Below are positions 1-6,856 of a DNA stretch of 14,251 nt, piece by piece. Each line of letters starts with the position of its first letter. Within the stretch, counting starts at the first letter, position 1. The notes beneath the pieces are model-generated. The model was not told where the DNA came from and did no database searches. It saw only the letters and a program-made list of their open reading frames with translations. The translations under genes and the position numbers were made by a program. The DNA is from an uncultured Ruminiclostridium sp. (GTDB lineage: Bacteria > Bacillota > Clostridia > Oscillospirales > Ruminococcaceae), in NCBI GenBank assembly GCA_910585505.1, contig CAJUFF010000065.1, positions 1-14,251 of the forward strand, read 5' to 3'.

Positions 1-338
1 AAAAAGATAGTTCTTGTAATGGATAATCTGAACACCCACAACATCGCTTCTCTTTATGCTACATTTCCACCACAGCATGCGAGAGAACTTGCTGAACGTC
101 TGGGAATCATTACACTCCGAAGCACGGAAGCTGGCTTGATATTGCAAAGATTGAACTTTCCGTTCTTGTTCGCCAATGCGTTGCAAACAACATAATACCC
201 GATTTGCCAACTCTCCGAGATTTGCTTGCCCTGTGGGTTTCTTCAAGAAATAACGCTCAGAAGGGCATAGACTGGCATTTTACTTCGGATGATGCCAGAA
301 CCATGCTAAAACACCTTTATCCTATTATAAATTTTTAA
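1..338 (+). pseudogene. IS630-family transposase, 3' part, frameshifted
   Basis: This is the C-terminal part of a DDE transposase of the IS630 family; its 5' part lies outside the window. The frame from base 1 reads VLVMDNLNTHN, in which D (bases 22-24) would be the second catalytic aspartate. The frame is then lost near 103-109. From base 108 the +2 frame continues HYTPKHGSWLDIA, the family's conserved C-terminal block, with the likely catalytic Glu at 153-155, and runs to TAA at 336-338. The related relic at 14169-14251 has one more base at this point and reads straight through, so a 1-bp deletion here is the simplest explanation. The gene is almost certainly inactive. The family assignment rests on recognised motifs. 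Confidence 0.85.
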
Positions 339-354
339 GGTTTACAAAGTAATA

Positions 355-514
355 GGGCTTGTTTGAAAAATCGAAAACGCCGTCTTTTCGCCCCAAAACA
401 GTCATCTTCCGCGTCAAAAAGCCTCGTCAAACGACGGTTTGACTGCGTTTTTTTCCTTGAAGCTAACCATTTTGGGTCAAAAATTCGTCATTTCCTCTAT
501 TTTCAAACAAGCCC
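355..514 (+). repeat. MITE family A, copy 1 (160-bp foldback element)
   Basis: The ends are perfect terminal inverted repeats, GGGCTTGTTTGAAAA and its complement, and TA flanks both sides (353-354 and 515-516), the target duplication expected of IS630/Tc1-type transposition. The two halves are imperfect reverse complements of each other throughout. The centre is a hairpin, GTCAAAC-gacg-GTTTGAC (426-443), whose loop sits at the exact midpoint. A second 160-bp copy lies at 4276-4435 in the opposite orientation. No coding capacity is evident. It sits 16 bp after the IS630 stop codon; whether that transposase ever moved it is inference. Confidence 0.85.
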
Positions 515-563
515 TAATTCCCGATCAAAGTACAGACAAATTTTGTTGTCGATCGGGAATTAG
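514..563. repeat. 50-bp inverted repeat abutting MITE A
   Basis: CTAATTCCCGATC (514-526) pairs perfectly with GATCGGGAATTAG (551-563). An inner GACAA/TTGTC stem (535-550) lies directly against the right arm, leaving an 8-nt bulge on the left side. There is no T-run on either strand, so it is a poor intrinsic terminator for the flotillin gene that ends at 689. The 125 bp between it and that gene contain only a short palindrome, CGACATATGTCG (661-672). Confidence 0.6.
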
Positions 564-688
564 TATAAAATATCCTAAAGCACATTATGGCATATCCGGA
601 ATTATACAATCTTGTACATTTTGTTTAATTTGTGCGATTTTTAGAAAAAATTTGTATTTCCGACATATGTCGTGGTATTTTCTTAGTA

Positions 689-2323
689 TTATACTACGGG
701 ATTTGTATCATTGCCGTCGCTTTTATCAATATTTTTTCCTTCAACGGAAATCTCCGGAAGCTTCTCCGACGACGTTCCCAAAAAAGACGGAAGTTCCATA
801 CCTGCTTGTTTAAATACTTCATCCAGCGGGGGTACGGCTTTCATAAGTCCGCTGATAAATCCCGCGGTAGAGCTTTTTCCGTCCGAATTTGCGGCTCCGC
901 TGTCCCATACTGTTACCTTATCTATCTTGATGTTTTTGATTGCGTCAACCTGAATACGCATAAGCTCTTCCAGCTTGTCGGAAATAATGAGCTTAACCGC
1001 GTCGTCCGCATTTCCGCCGGCGGCGTTCACTATCTCTCTCAAACCGTCGGCCTGCTTCTGAAGTATTTCCTTTGCACCGTTGGCTTCGGCTTCCATTTTG
1101 GCGAAAATAGCGTCTGCCTCACCCTTCGCCTTGCGGCGCATAACCTCGGCTTCCGCTTCGGCAGCGATCTGCGCCTGTTCCTTGGCAATCTGCGCCTTTA
1201 CGATAACGTCCGCCTGCTGAGTAGCCATTTCCAGCTCGGCACGTCTTTCTTCGGCTTCCTTCTGAGCGTTGTAGGCTTCTTCCTTTGCTTTGGCGTTTTG
1301 TACCGCCTCGGCGGCGGTGGCGATACGAAGGGCTTCCGCTTCCTTCTCTCTTCGGTTGGCTTCCGACTGCGCCACGGCGATCTTTGCGTTGTTTTCGCCT
1401 TCGATGGCGGAGGCGTTGGAGGCTGCCACTTGAATACGCTGTTCCTTCATGGCGTTGGCCTGACCGATTTCACCGTCGCGGTTGGTCTTTGCTACGGCTA
1501 TTTTGGCATCATTGCTTGCCTTGGCTTCCGCTTCAACTTCTTTTTGTTTACGTACGGCTTCGGATTGAGCCACGGCGATTTTCGCCTCGTTTTCACCCTC
1601 GATTGCCGTAGCGTTTGCGGCGGCAACCTGTATACGCTGGTCGCGTCTCGCGTTGGCCTGACCGATCTCACCGTCTCTGTCCTTTTCGGCAACGCTCTTC
1701 TTGGCATCATTGATGGCCTTTGCGGCGGCTTCCTTACCCAATGCCTCAATATAGCCCGATTCGTCGTTGATGTCGGTAACGTTAACGTTAATAAGCCTTA
1801 AGCCGATTTTTTTCAGCTCTATTTCCACGTTGTTGGAAACGGCTATCAGAAACTTGTCACGGTCGGTGTTTATTTCCTCGATGTCCATTGTTGCTACTAC
1901 CAAACGAAGCTGTCCGAAAATAATATCCTTCGCCAGCTCCTGAATCTCGTTAAGACGAAGACCCAACAGTCTCTCGGCGGCATTTTGCATAATTCCCGGC
2001 TCGGTGGAGATACCCACGGTAAAGCGGGAGGGTACGTCGATACGGATGTTTTGCTTTGAAAGGGCGTTTTTAAGGTCGACGTTAATGGAAATGGGCGTAA
2101 GATCCAAATACTGGAATGACTGGAGCACGGGAAAGATGAACGCGGCGCCGCCGTGTATACATTTTGCGGAGCGCGCCTGTCCGTTTTTCTCAGAACCTAC
2201 TTTACCGTAAATTACCAGCACTTTGTCCGATGGACATTTGCGGTAACGGGAAAGAATGGCAATAATAAGGGCTATCAGAATAACGACGCCCACCGCCACG
2301 GCTACAATAATGGTTTCCGGCAT
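689..2323 (-). CDS. floT: Flotillin-like (SPFH/band 7) membrane scaffold protein
   Basis: 544 residues, homologous to bacterial flotillins such as B. subtilis FloT/YuaG, which organise membrane microdomains. Residues 5-24 form one hydrophobic anchor, followed by the basic RYRKC. The SPFH/PHB domain covers about 35-190. A long Ala/Glu/Lys/Gln-rich coiled coil follows (about 195-430), and then a C-terminal region ending in a polar tail. The coil contains a tandem duplication of 66 residues (206-271 and 272-337). An in-frame ATG five codons upstream (2338) overlaps the ribosome site; GGAGG lies 8 nt before the ATG at 2323, which is therefore preferred. The gene lies downstream of an NfeD-like gene on the same strand, the usual partner of flotillin, but 314 bp away. 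Family assignment is firm; the cellular role is inferred. Confidence 0.9.
   Translation of the reverse strand: MPETIIVAVAVGVVILIALIIAILSRYRKCPSDKVLVIYGKVGSEKNGQARSAKCIHGGAAFIFPVLQSFQYLDLTPISINVDLKNALSKQNIRIDVPSRFTVGISTEPGIMQNAAERLLGLRLNEIQELAKDIIFGQLRLVVATMDIEEINTDRDKFLIAVSNNVEIELKKIGLRLINVNVTDINDESGYIEALGKEAAAKAINDAKKSVAEKDRDGEIGQANARRDQRIQVAAANATAIEGENEAKIAVAQSEAVRKQKEVEAEAKASNDAKIAVAKTNRDGEIGQANAMKEQRIQVAASNASAIEGENNAKIAVAQSEANRREKEAEALRIATAAEAVQNAKAKEEAYNAQKEAEERRAELEMATQQADVIVKAQIAKEQAQIAAEAEAEVMRRKAKGEADAIFAKMEAEANGAKEILQKQADGLREIVNAAGGNADDAVKLIISDKLEELMRIQVDAIKNIKIDKVTVWDSGAANSDGKSSTAGFISGLMKAVPPLDEVFKQAGMELPSFLGTSSEKLPEISVEGKNIDKSDGNDTNPVV
1313..1708 (-). repeat. Tandem duplication inside flotillin (2 x 198 bp)
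   Basis: Bases 1511-1708 and 1313-1510 encode two adjacent 66-residue units. By hand count about 46 of 66 positions are identical. Both contain RDGEIGQANA, QRIQVAA, AIEGEN and AKIAVAQSEA in the same order. The duplication is in frame and has diverged, so it is not an assembly duplicate. Confidence 0.85.
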
Positions 2324-2637
2324 AATAATTTCCTCCATAAACTTTTAGAACCCGTCTGCATAAGGTATTGCATGCGTCTTTTCGGCAAATTTTGCCGTTG
2401 ACCGTATGGGAAAGCCTTTTCTTCAACAAAATTTGCTTGAAAATCTACACATAAATATTGTGAAGGCAGGTTCTTATATTTAAGCTTGTTTTAATTTACC
2501 GGCGGCAAATCCAGTCATAAACAAGCTTTTTTATTAAAATTACACCCGAAGCACTGTTCTCGGATTATCCGTAAAATTTTGCCATTTTACTTCCTACCTT
2601 AATAATATTTGCTTCGGTATTTAGATAAGCAAAAAAC
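2324..2637. other. 314-bp gap between the NfeD-like and flotillin genes
   Basis: No gene is supported here. Visible structure: a 10-bp inverted repeat AAGCTTGTTT/AAACAAGCTT (2482-2491 and 2519-2528) with a 27-nt loop; its plus-strand version runs into a T-run although no plus-strand gene precedes it. There is also an odd-centred dyad CGGCAAA-T-TTTGCCG (2383-2397) about 60 bp before the flotillin start, and the flotillin ribosome site GGAGG (2332-2336 as CCTCC). I found no convincing -35/-10 pair, so I cannot say whether flotillin has its own promoter. Confidence 0.5.
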
Positions 2638-3315
2638 CTAAGACAATTCCTTCTCCACCACAAGTATAGAGCCCGAAATAATATCCGTAACTCTTACGTG
2701 AACTCCGGTAGCGATCATTTCCGCGTCATTGCTTATTGCATCAAACTCCATAAACCTTTCGCCGCAGCTTATGCTTATTTTCCCGGAGCCGTTTCCGTTT
2801 GGTGGAATGGGAATGTAAACAGTGCCGCTTTCGCCGAGGAGATTTTTCATATTAAAGGTACCGTTCTGTGCCAGTTTAGAAGACCACTGTATGATCTTCG
2901 CCACTAAAAGCATTGCCGCGAATCCCAGTACAGCCGCCAGTACAAGAGCCGCCCATTCGGGCATTCCGTTGGCAATGGCGGTAATGCCGCTCCAGCCGAA
3001 AATACATAAGAACGCGATAACGCTTTGTACCGACAGGAGCCTGAAATCCGCAATATCCGAGGGATTGCTTATATCATGACCTAACAAGTCGGCGCCGTCC
3101 GCCGAAATACCGCCGTCAACGCTTATGTCAAAATCCACATCGGGCATATCCAGCCCCGAGGTATCGCTGGGATTTATTCCCTCTCCGCCTTCGCCAAGAC
3201 CCAGCAGCATCAATACCGTCTGTATGATAAGTATAAGCGAAGCGGGAACGGCTATGCAGTATAGAATCTGTTCAACAAGCTGTAAATTATTCCACCAATC
3301 GCTGAACCATGTCAT
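2638..3315 (-). CDS. nfeD: NfeD-like membrane protein, flotillin partner
   Basis: 225 residues. It has a hydrophobic segment at about 16-40, then an acidic glycine-rich stretch (about 41-90, many Asp), two closely spaced hydrophobic segments at about 96-116 and 121-143, and a C-terminal beta-rich domain (about 155-222; LGESGTVYIPI, VHVRVTDIISGSILVVE) typical of the NfeD OB fold. This is the short, protease-less form, like B. subtilis YuaF. The family is usually encoded beside flotillin and thought to act with it in the membrane. The ATG has GAAGGA a few bases upstream and a strong sigma-A promoter at 3376-3403. The long acidic linker is the least conserved-looking part. Confidence is high for family, moderate for role. 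Confidence 0.8.
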   Translation of the reverse strand: MTWFSDWWNNLQLVEQILYCIAVPASLILIIQTVLMLLGLGEGGEGINPSDTSGLDMPDVDFDISVDGGISADGADLLGHDISNPSDIADFRLLSVQSVIAFLCIFGWSGITAIANGMPEWAALVLAAVLGFAAMLLVAKIIQWSSKLAQNGTFNMKNLLGESGTVYIPIPPNGNGSGKISISCGERFMEFDAISNDAEMIATGVHVRVTDIISGSILVVEKELS

Positions 3316-3375
3316 AATAATTCCTTCTTCCTTTTTATGTGTATTTAATTTTAACGGTAAATTCTATTTACTGTT

Positions 3376-3403
3376 ATTATACCACATTTCAAGCGGTTGT
3401 CAA
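3376..3403 (-). promoter_or_regulatory. Sigma-A promoter of the NfeD-like gene
   Basis: On the minus strand: TTGACA (3403-3398), 16-nt spacer, TATAAT (3381-3376). Both hexamers are perfect consensus. Predicted start near 3369, giving a leader of about 55 nt. Confidence 0.85.
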
Positions 3404-3412
3404 TATAAAACG

Positions 3413-3427
3413 TTGATTCCGAATCAA
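3413..3427. promoter_or_regulatory. 15-bp dyad, possible operator
   Basis: TTGATTC-C-GAATCAA is a perfect odd-centred palindrome ending 10 bp upstream of the -35 box of the NfeD-flotillin promoter, in the gap shared with the divergent XRE regulator gene. The position suits a regulator site; that the XRE protein binds it is only a guess. Confidence 0.4.
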
Positions 3428-3492
3428 AATCAGCCAATTGCATAAAAAGAAAAAAATCCTTTGTATAAAATGTAGAAAATGAAAAAAACCTC

Positions 3493-3521
3493 TTGCACTT
3501 TTGCAAAAATAGTGTTAACAT
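3493..3521 (+). promoter_or_regulatory. Probable promoter of the XRE regulator
   Basis: TTGCAC (3493-3498), 17-nt spacer, TAACAT (3516-3521). Reasonable sigma-A match. A TTTTGCAAAA-centred imperfect dyad overlaps the -35 box and spacer, as an autoregulatory operator might. The leader would be about 147 nt and contains a perfect 12-bp palindrome CAGCATATGCTG (3590-3601). Confidence 0.55.
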
Positions 3522-3674
3522 AGAAAGTAAATAAAATTTACTTTGGTTTTGAGTACTTATAGTAGAATTGAAGCGCGGGTATATTTTTTCAGCATATGCT
3601 GCGGTTAAAAATGCTTGATAAAAGTGGTATGCGTAATCGGACGATGCGGAGAAAAAGCGTAAGGAGGAAGTAAG

Positions 3675-4211
3675 ATGAACAGAATCGAGCTTGGAAGAAA
3701 AATAAAGGAAGCGAGACTGGCAAAGAAAATGACCCAGTCCGACGTTGCGGGAGATTTTATAACCAGAAATATGCTGAGCCAGATAGAAAGCGGTGCGGCG
3801 AATCCGTCTTTAAAAACTTTAGAGTATTTGACATCGGTTCTGGATATTCCCATACAAACTTTGCTGCCGGACGGCAGGACAGCGGAGAAAGAGGAGGCAG
3901 AAAATACTCTTTACGAAATCTTGCTTGATATGAAGGAATTTTATTCGGAAGAAAATTACGTAGGGGCGGTCGAAACGGCAGAGCGGCTTTTTGATACGGC
4001 TCTTTGCGATGAAGCTTACGCCGTTGCCGCACGTTCATATATAAATATGTCATTGCGGAGCGAAAAAGAAAACGATTTTTCAAAATCCGCCGATTATGCG
4101 TACAAGGCTTACGAATACGCGGAAAAAGGGCTTTACGCTTCAAGGGATATAACTACCACTTCGGCGCTGCTGTTGAACAGGATAGCGGAGAAATTAAAAA
4201 TTGAAAATTAA
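3675..4211 (+). CDS. XRE-family HTH regulator with helical C-terminal domain
   Basis: 178 residues. The N-terminal HTH covers about residues 5-62 (LGRKIKEARLAKKMTQ, then NMLSQIESGAANPSLKTLEYL), the classic Cro/C1 pattern. Residues about 75-178 are charged amphipathic helices with tetratricopeptide-like spacing (ENYVGAVETAERLFD, YINMSLRSEKEN, SADYAYKAYEYAEKG), as in regulators that sense a ligand or peptide through a TPR-like half. GGAGG lies 9 nt before the ATG. It is divergent from the NfeD-flotillin unit across a 359-bp gap and closed by a strong terminator, so it is a single-gene unit. It may control itself and its divergent neighbours; that is inference from position. The ligand is unknown. 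Confidence 0.8.
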   Translation: MNRIELGRKIKEARLAKKMTQSDVAGDFITRNMLSQIESGAANPSLKTLEYLTSVLDIPIQTLLPDGRTAEKEEAENTLYEILLDMKEFYSEENYVGAVETAERLFDTALCDEAYAVAARSYINMSLRSEKENDFSKSADYAYKAYEYAEKGLYASRDITTTSALLLNRIAEKLKIEN

Positions 4212-4235
4212 GCGGTTTTATCCTTATAAAAAGTT

Positions 4236-4265
4236 TTCGCCGTACGATTGTACGGCGAATTTTTT
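4236..4265 (+). terminator. Rho-independent terminator after the XRE regulator
   Basis: TTCGCCGTAC (4236-4245), loop GATT, GTACGGCGAA (4250-4259), then six T. Ten perfect base pairs with a tetraloop, 25 bp after the stop codon. Confidence 0.95.
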
Positions 4266-4275
4266 ATAAATATTA

Positions 4276-4435
4276 GTGCTTGTTTGAAAATAGAGGGAAT
4301 GACGTATTTTTAAACAAAAATGGTTAGCTTCAAGGAAAAAACGCAGTCAAACTGTCGTTTGACGAGGCTTTTTGATGGAGAAAATGACCATTTTGGGGGC
4401 GAAAAGACGGCGTTTCCGATTTTTCAAACAAGCCT
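4276..4435 (-). repeat. MITE family A, copy 2 (inverted relative to copy 1)
   Basis: Reverse-complemented, it aligns along its whole 160 bp with 355-514, with scattered substitutions. The ends are GTGCTTGTTTGAAAA and TTTTTCAAACAAGCCT, each with one change from copy 1. TA precedes the left end (4274-4275), but the right flank is TG, so the target duplication has decayed. The central hairpin GTCAAAC-tgtc-GTTTGAC (4346-4363) is kept while its loop has changed. It lies just after the XRE terminator. Confidence 0.85.
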
Positions 4436-4477
4436 TGGTCATGTTTCGGTTCTTTAAGCTTTCCTTTCCCTCCGTAG

Positions 4478-4657
4478 TTTAAGGCAACACCGTGCAATGA
4501 TTGTGTGTGGATTGCGCCGTCAGATTTTTCGTCAGCTTGTATAAATCCGACGCATGAATACCGGCGTATTTCAAGGAGGATTTATGCAAGATGCCTGAAA
4601 ATGCAAGCAAGCCGCACACAAAGCCGTCAGGCGGTCATTGCGCGGTGTTGCCTTAAA
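4478..4657 (-). repeat. MITE family B, copy 1 (180-bp foldback element)
   Basis: Terminal inverted repeats of 23 bp with one mismatch: the left end reads TTTAAGGCAACACCGTGCAA and continues to 4500; the right arm is 4635-4657. The halves are imperfect reverse complements, folding around GAATAC-CGGC-GTATTTC near 4556-4571. A second 180-bp copy lies at 11771-11950 in the opposite orientation. No plausible protein is encoded. It ends 23 bp before the -35 box of the tag promoter. Confidence 0.85.
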
Positions 4658-4680
4658 TACCCGACCTTTGCACAAAAATG

Positions 4681-4709
4681 TTGCAATTTCCGTTTATTTA
4701 TTGTATAAT
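4681..4709 (+). promoter_or_regulatory. Sigma-A promoter of tag
   Basis: TTGCAA (4681-4686), 17-nt spacer, TATAAT (4704-4709). Leader of about 30 nt with the ribosome site GGGAGGAG before the ATG at 4748. Confidence 0.8.
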
Positions 4710-4747
4710 TTTTATATTATTTTTATTTCGGGAGGAGAATTGACCTG

Positions 4748-5311
4748 ATGGAGTGGAATGACGGAAAAAATCGCTGCAAATGGGCCAATCCGCATAACGA
4801 AAAATATGTGCGTTATCACGACGAGGAGTGGGGCGTACCGGTATACGACGATCAAAAGCTGTTTGAAATGCTTCTTTTGGAGTGTTTTCAAGCGGGTCTT
4901 TCATGGGAATGCGTATTAAATAAAAGGGAAGCATTCCGAAAAGCGTTTGAATGTTTTGATCCAAAAAAGGTGGCCGATTACGGGGATGATAAAGTTAATG
5001 AACTTTGCGGTAATGGGGAAATAATCAGAAATAAGCTGAAAATAAAAGCAGCTGTCAATAACGCAAAAATATTCATTGAAATTCAGGAAGAATACGGCAG
5101 CTTTTCGGATTTTATACACGGATTTACGAACGGAGAGGTTATCTTTGAAACAGGAAAAGCAAGCTCCGATTTATCAGACAAGGTATCAAAGGAATTGAAA
5201 CGAAGAGGAATGAAATTTGTCGGGACGGTAGTTGTGTATGCTTATTTACAGGCGATTGGAGTGATTTATTCCCATGAAGCGGGGTGTTTTCTGGAATATG
5301 CGGCAAATTGA
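4748..5311 (+). CDS. tag: DNA-3-methyladenine glycosylase I
   Basis: 187 residues, the normal length for Tag, which removes 3-methyladenine from alkylated DNA to start base-excision repair. Family blocks are all present: NRCKW, YHDEEWGVP, LECFQAGLSW, NKREAFRKAF, FDPKKVA, IIRNKLKI, KRRGMKFVGT. The zinc ligands known from the E. coli enzyme correspond to C10, H24, H176 and C180 (SHEAGC). The base-recognition residues correspond to Y23, E45 and W53. The usual Trp in the FVDFVW-type segment is replaced (FSDFIHGF, residues 119-126). Own promoter and a strong ribosome site; monocistronic, converging on queA with a 60-bp gap lacking a clear terminator. Confidence 0.95.
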   Translation: MEWNDGKNRCKWANPHNEKYVRYHDEEWGVPVYDDQKLFEMLLLECFQAGLSWECVLNKREAFRKAFECFDPKKVADYGDDKVNELCGNGEIIRNKLKIKAAVNNAKIFIEIQEEYGSFSDFIHGFTNGEVIFETGKASSDLSDKVSKELKRRGMKFVGTVVVYAYLQAIGVIYSHEAGCFLEYAAN

Positions 5312-5371
5312 TTCGGTTATCACAGCTAACTTTTCATTTTATCCTTTGCTAAGAAATCGTGTAAAAAACGG

Positions 5372-6391
5372 TTACAATATTAACATCGCATCACCGAAGC
5401 TAAAAAATCTGTAACGCTCCTTTATGGCTTCCTCATATGCCGCAAGGGTTTTTTCCCGCCCCAAAAATGCGCTGACAAGCATAATAAGAGTGCTTTCGGG
5501 AAGATGAAAATTGGTTATGAGTCCGTCTATAATCCTAAATTTATAGCCGGGGTAAATGAAAATTCCAGTGTCTGCGCTTCCCGCTGCCGTTTCTCCCGAT
5601 TGCGAAGCCGATTCGAGAGTGCGGCAGCTTGTGGTGCCTACGGAAATTACCCTGCCTCCGTTTTGTTTGCACTTGTTTATTTTGTCCACCGTTTCCTGCG
5701 GGATCGAATAGTGCTCCACATGCATTTTGTGATCAAGGATATTGTCCTCTTTTACCGGCCGGAAGGTGCCTAAGCCTACATGAAGAGTAACATAAGCGGT
5801 ATCCACGCCTTTTTCCTTCAGGCTGTCAAATACTCTTTGCGTAAAGTGAAGTCCCGCCGTCGGAGCGGCGGCGGAGCCTTCTTCACGGCAGTAAACGGTA
5901 TTGTATCTGTCTTTTTCCTTCAGCTTTTCTTTAATATACGGAGGAAGCGGCATCTGACCTATTCTGTCCAATATCTCAAAAAAGTTTCCTTTAAAGTTGA
6001 ATTTCACAATACGGTTACCGCCCTCGACTATGTCCAAAATCTCGGCGGAAAGCTCATCGGAAAATCTCACAACCGTGCCTGCTTTAAGGCGGCGTCCGGG
6101 ACGTACCATTACCTCCCATCTGTCAAGTTCAATATGCTTAAGCAGAAGAAATTCCACGTTAACCCCAGTAGAGGGCTTTACTCCGTAAATACGGGCAGGG
6201 AAAACTTTTGAATCGTTCAGCACAAGCAAGTCGCCTTTTTTCAGGTATCGGCATATATTATAAAAGCGGTCGTGAATTATGCCGCCGGTTTCGCGATCTA
6301 TTTTCATAAGCCCGGAGCCATCGCGGGGCTCTATGGGAGTCTGAGCTATCAGTTCTTCGGGCAGATCGTAGTAAAAATCGGATTTAAGCAC
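5372..6391 (-). CDS. queA: tRNA preQ1(34) S-adenosylmethionine ribosyltransferase-isomerase
   Basis: 339 residues, normal for QueA. The enzyme transfers and rearranges the ribosyl group of S-adenosylmethionine onto 7-aminomethyl-7-deazaguanine at tRNA position 34, giving epoxyqueuosine. Recognisable blocks: FYYDLPEELIAQTPIEPRD (6-24), LVLNDSKVFPARI, MPLPPYIKE, VYCREEGSAAAPTAGLHFT (166-184), HVGLGTFRPV, VGTTSCRTLES and ITNFHLPESTLIMLVSAF. The early motif is RDGSGLM where RDxSRLL is common. The start is GTG at 6391, with AGGAGG six bases upstream (6398-6403 as CCTCCT). It has its own promoter at 6425-6453. No other queuosine gene is in the window. Confidence 0.96.
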   Translation of the reverse strand: MLKSDFYYDLPEELIAQTPIEPRDGSGLMKIDRETGGIIHDRFYNICRYLKKGDLLVLNDSKVFPARIYGVKPSTGVNVEFLLLKHIELDRWEVMVRPGRRLKAGTVVRFSDELSAEILDIVEGGNRIVKFNFKGNFFEILDRIGQMPLPPYIKEKLKEKDRYNTVYCREEGSAAAPTAGLHFTQRVFDSLKEKGVDTAYVTLHVGLGTFRPVKEDNILDHKMHVEHYSIPQETVDKINKCKQNGGRVISVGTTSCRTLESASQSGETAAGSADTGIFIYPGYKFRIIDGLITNFHLPESTLIMLVSAFLGREKTLAAYEEAIKERYRFFSFGDAMLIL

Positions 6392-6424
6392 TTTTTTCCT
6401 CCTGATTCATTGCTTTAAAAAATA

Positions 6425-6453
6425 ATTATATCATATCCTGACGCTGCTATCAA
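6425..6453 (-). promoter_or_regulatory. Sigma-A promoter of queA
   Basis: Minus strand TTGATA (6453-6448), 17-nt spacer, TATAAT (6430-6425). Confidence 0.8.
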
Positions 6454-6516
6454 TAGTCAATATTGTACAAATTTAAAATCGTAATATAAATTTTAAGTAA
6501 GTTTTTTTACAGCCTC

Positions 6517-6545
6517 TTGACAAAAACGGCCCGTTGTGATATGAT
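6517..6545 (+). promoter_or_regulatory. Sigma-A promoter of the lysine/DAP operon
   Basis: TTGACA (6517-6522), 17-nt spacer, TATGAT (6540-6545). The start would fall near 6552, immediately before the riboswitch P1 strand. Confidence 0.85.
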
Positions 6546-6552
6546 TTATTTT

Positions 6553-6724
6553 GGATAGAGGTGCGGTTTTGATCAGTACTTTCTGCGTCAACGGGTCTGT
6601 ACGTTGCGGGAAGGAAAGGCAACGCCGCCGAAAAAGCGGCCGACAGAACCGAACCGCTTTTGGCTGCGGTGCCGAAAAGGGTCGCGGCTGTCATCACTGC
6701 GTCGGACGCGGATGGAGAGCTATC
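6553..6724 (+). promoter_or_regulatory. Lysine riboswitch (L box)
   Basis: Conserved lysine-aptamer blocks occur in order: GATAGAGGTGCGG (6554-6566), ATCAGTA (6572-6578), GGGAAGG (6608-6614), GCCGAAAAGG (6671-6680), TGTCATCACTG (6690-6700) and GGATGGAGAGCTATC (6710-6724). GATAG and CTATC close the P1 helix, and CTGCGT-cgg-ACGCGG (6698-6712) forms P5. It sits between the promoter and an intrinsic terminator, ahead of asd-dapA-dapB. The known logic of this class is that bound lysine favours the terminator and shuts the operon off. Confidence 0.92.
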
Positions 6725-6757
6725 GGCAATATTGCCATGCGATATGTTTTCTTTTAT

Positions 6758-6783
6758 CCGACCCGCTGCGTGTCGGTTTTTTT
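6758..6783 (+). terminator. Riboswitch-controlled intrinsic terminator
   Basis: CCGAC (6758-6762) pairs with GTCGG (6772-6776), extended inside by CG/CG across one mismatch, followed by seven T (6777-6783). It lies about 75 bp before the asd start, as expected for an attenuator. Confidence 0.85.
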
Positions 6784-6856
6784 ATTGTATTAAAAACCAT
6801 TTTTTTAATTTTTAATTGGTTAAAAATATAAGCTCTGATAAGGAAGGAATACGGCT

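Noticed and set aside
661..672. CGACATATGTCG as the flotillin terminator
   Set aside because: The palindrome has no loop and the following T-run is separated by nine bases. No confident terminator was found for this gene.
632..1801. A 389-codon open frame on the plus strand opposite flotillin
   Set aside because: It is the antisense shadow of a clear flotillin gene; its product is Phe/Leu/Gly-rich low complexity with no recognisable domain or ribosome site.
2482..2528. 47-bp inverted repeat AAGCTTGTTT/AAACAAGCTT as a terminator or a remnant of MITE A
   Set aside because: The T-run is on the strand with no upstream gene, the loop is 27 nt, and only GCTTGTTT is shared with MITE A ends, with no interior similarity.
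3611..3673. A 20-codon open frame (MLDKSGMRNRTMRRKSVRRK) ending across the ribosome site of the XRE regulator
   Set aside because: A leader peptide is possible, but no ribosome site precedes it and the basic composition simply reflects the purine-rich leader. Not enough to call a gene.
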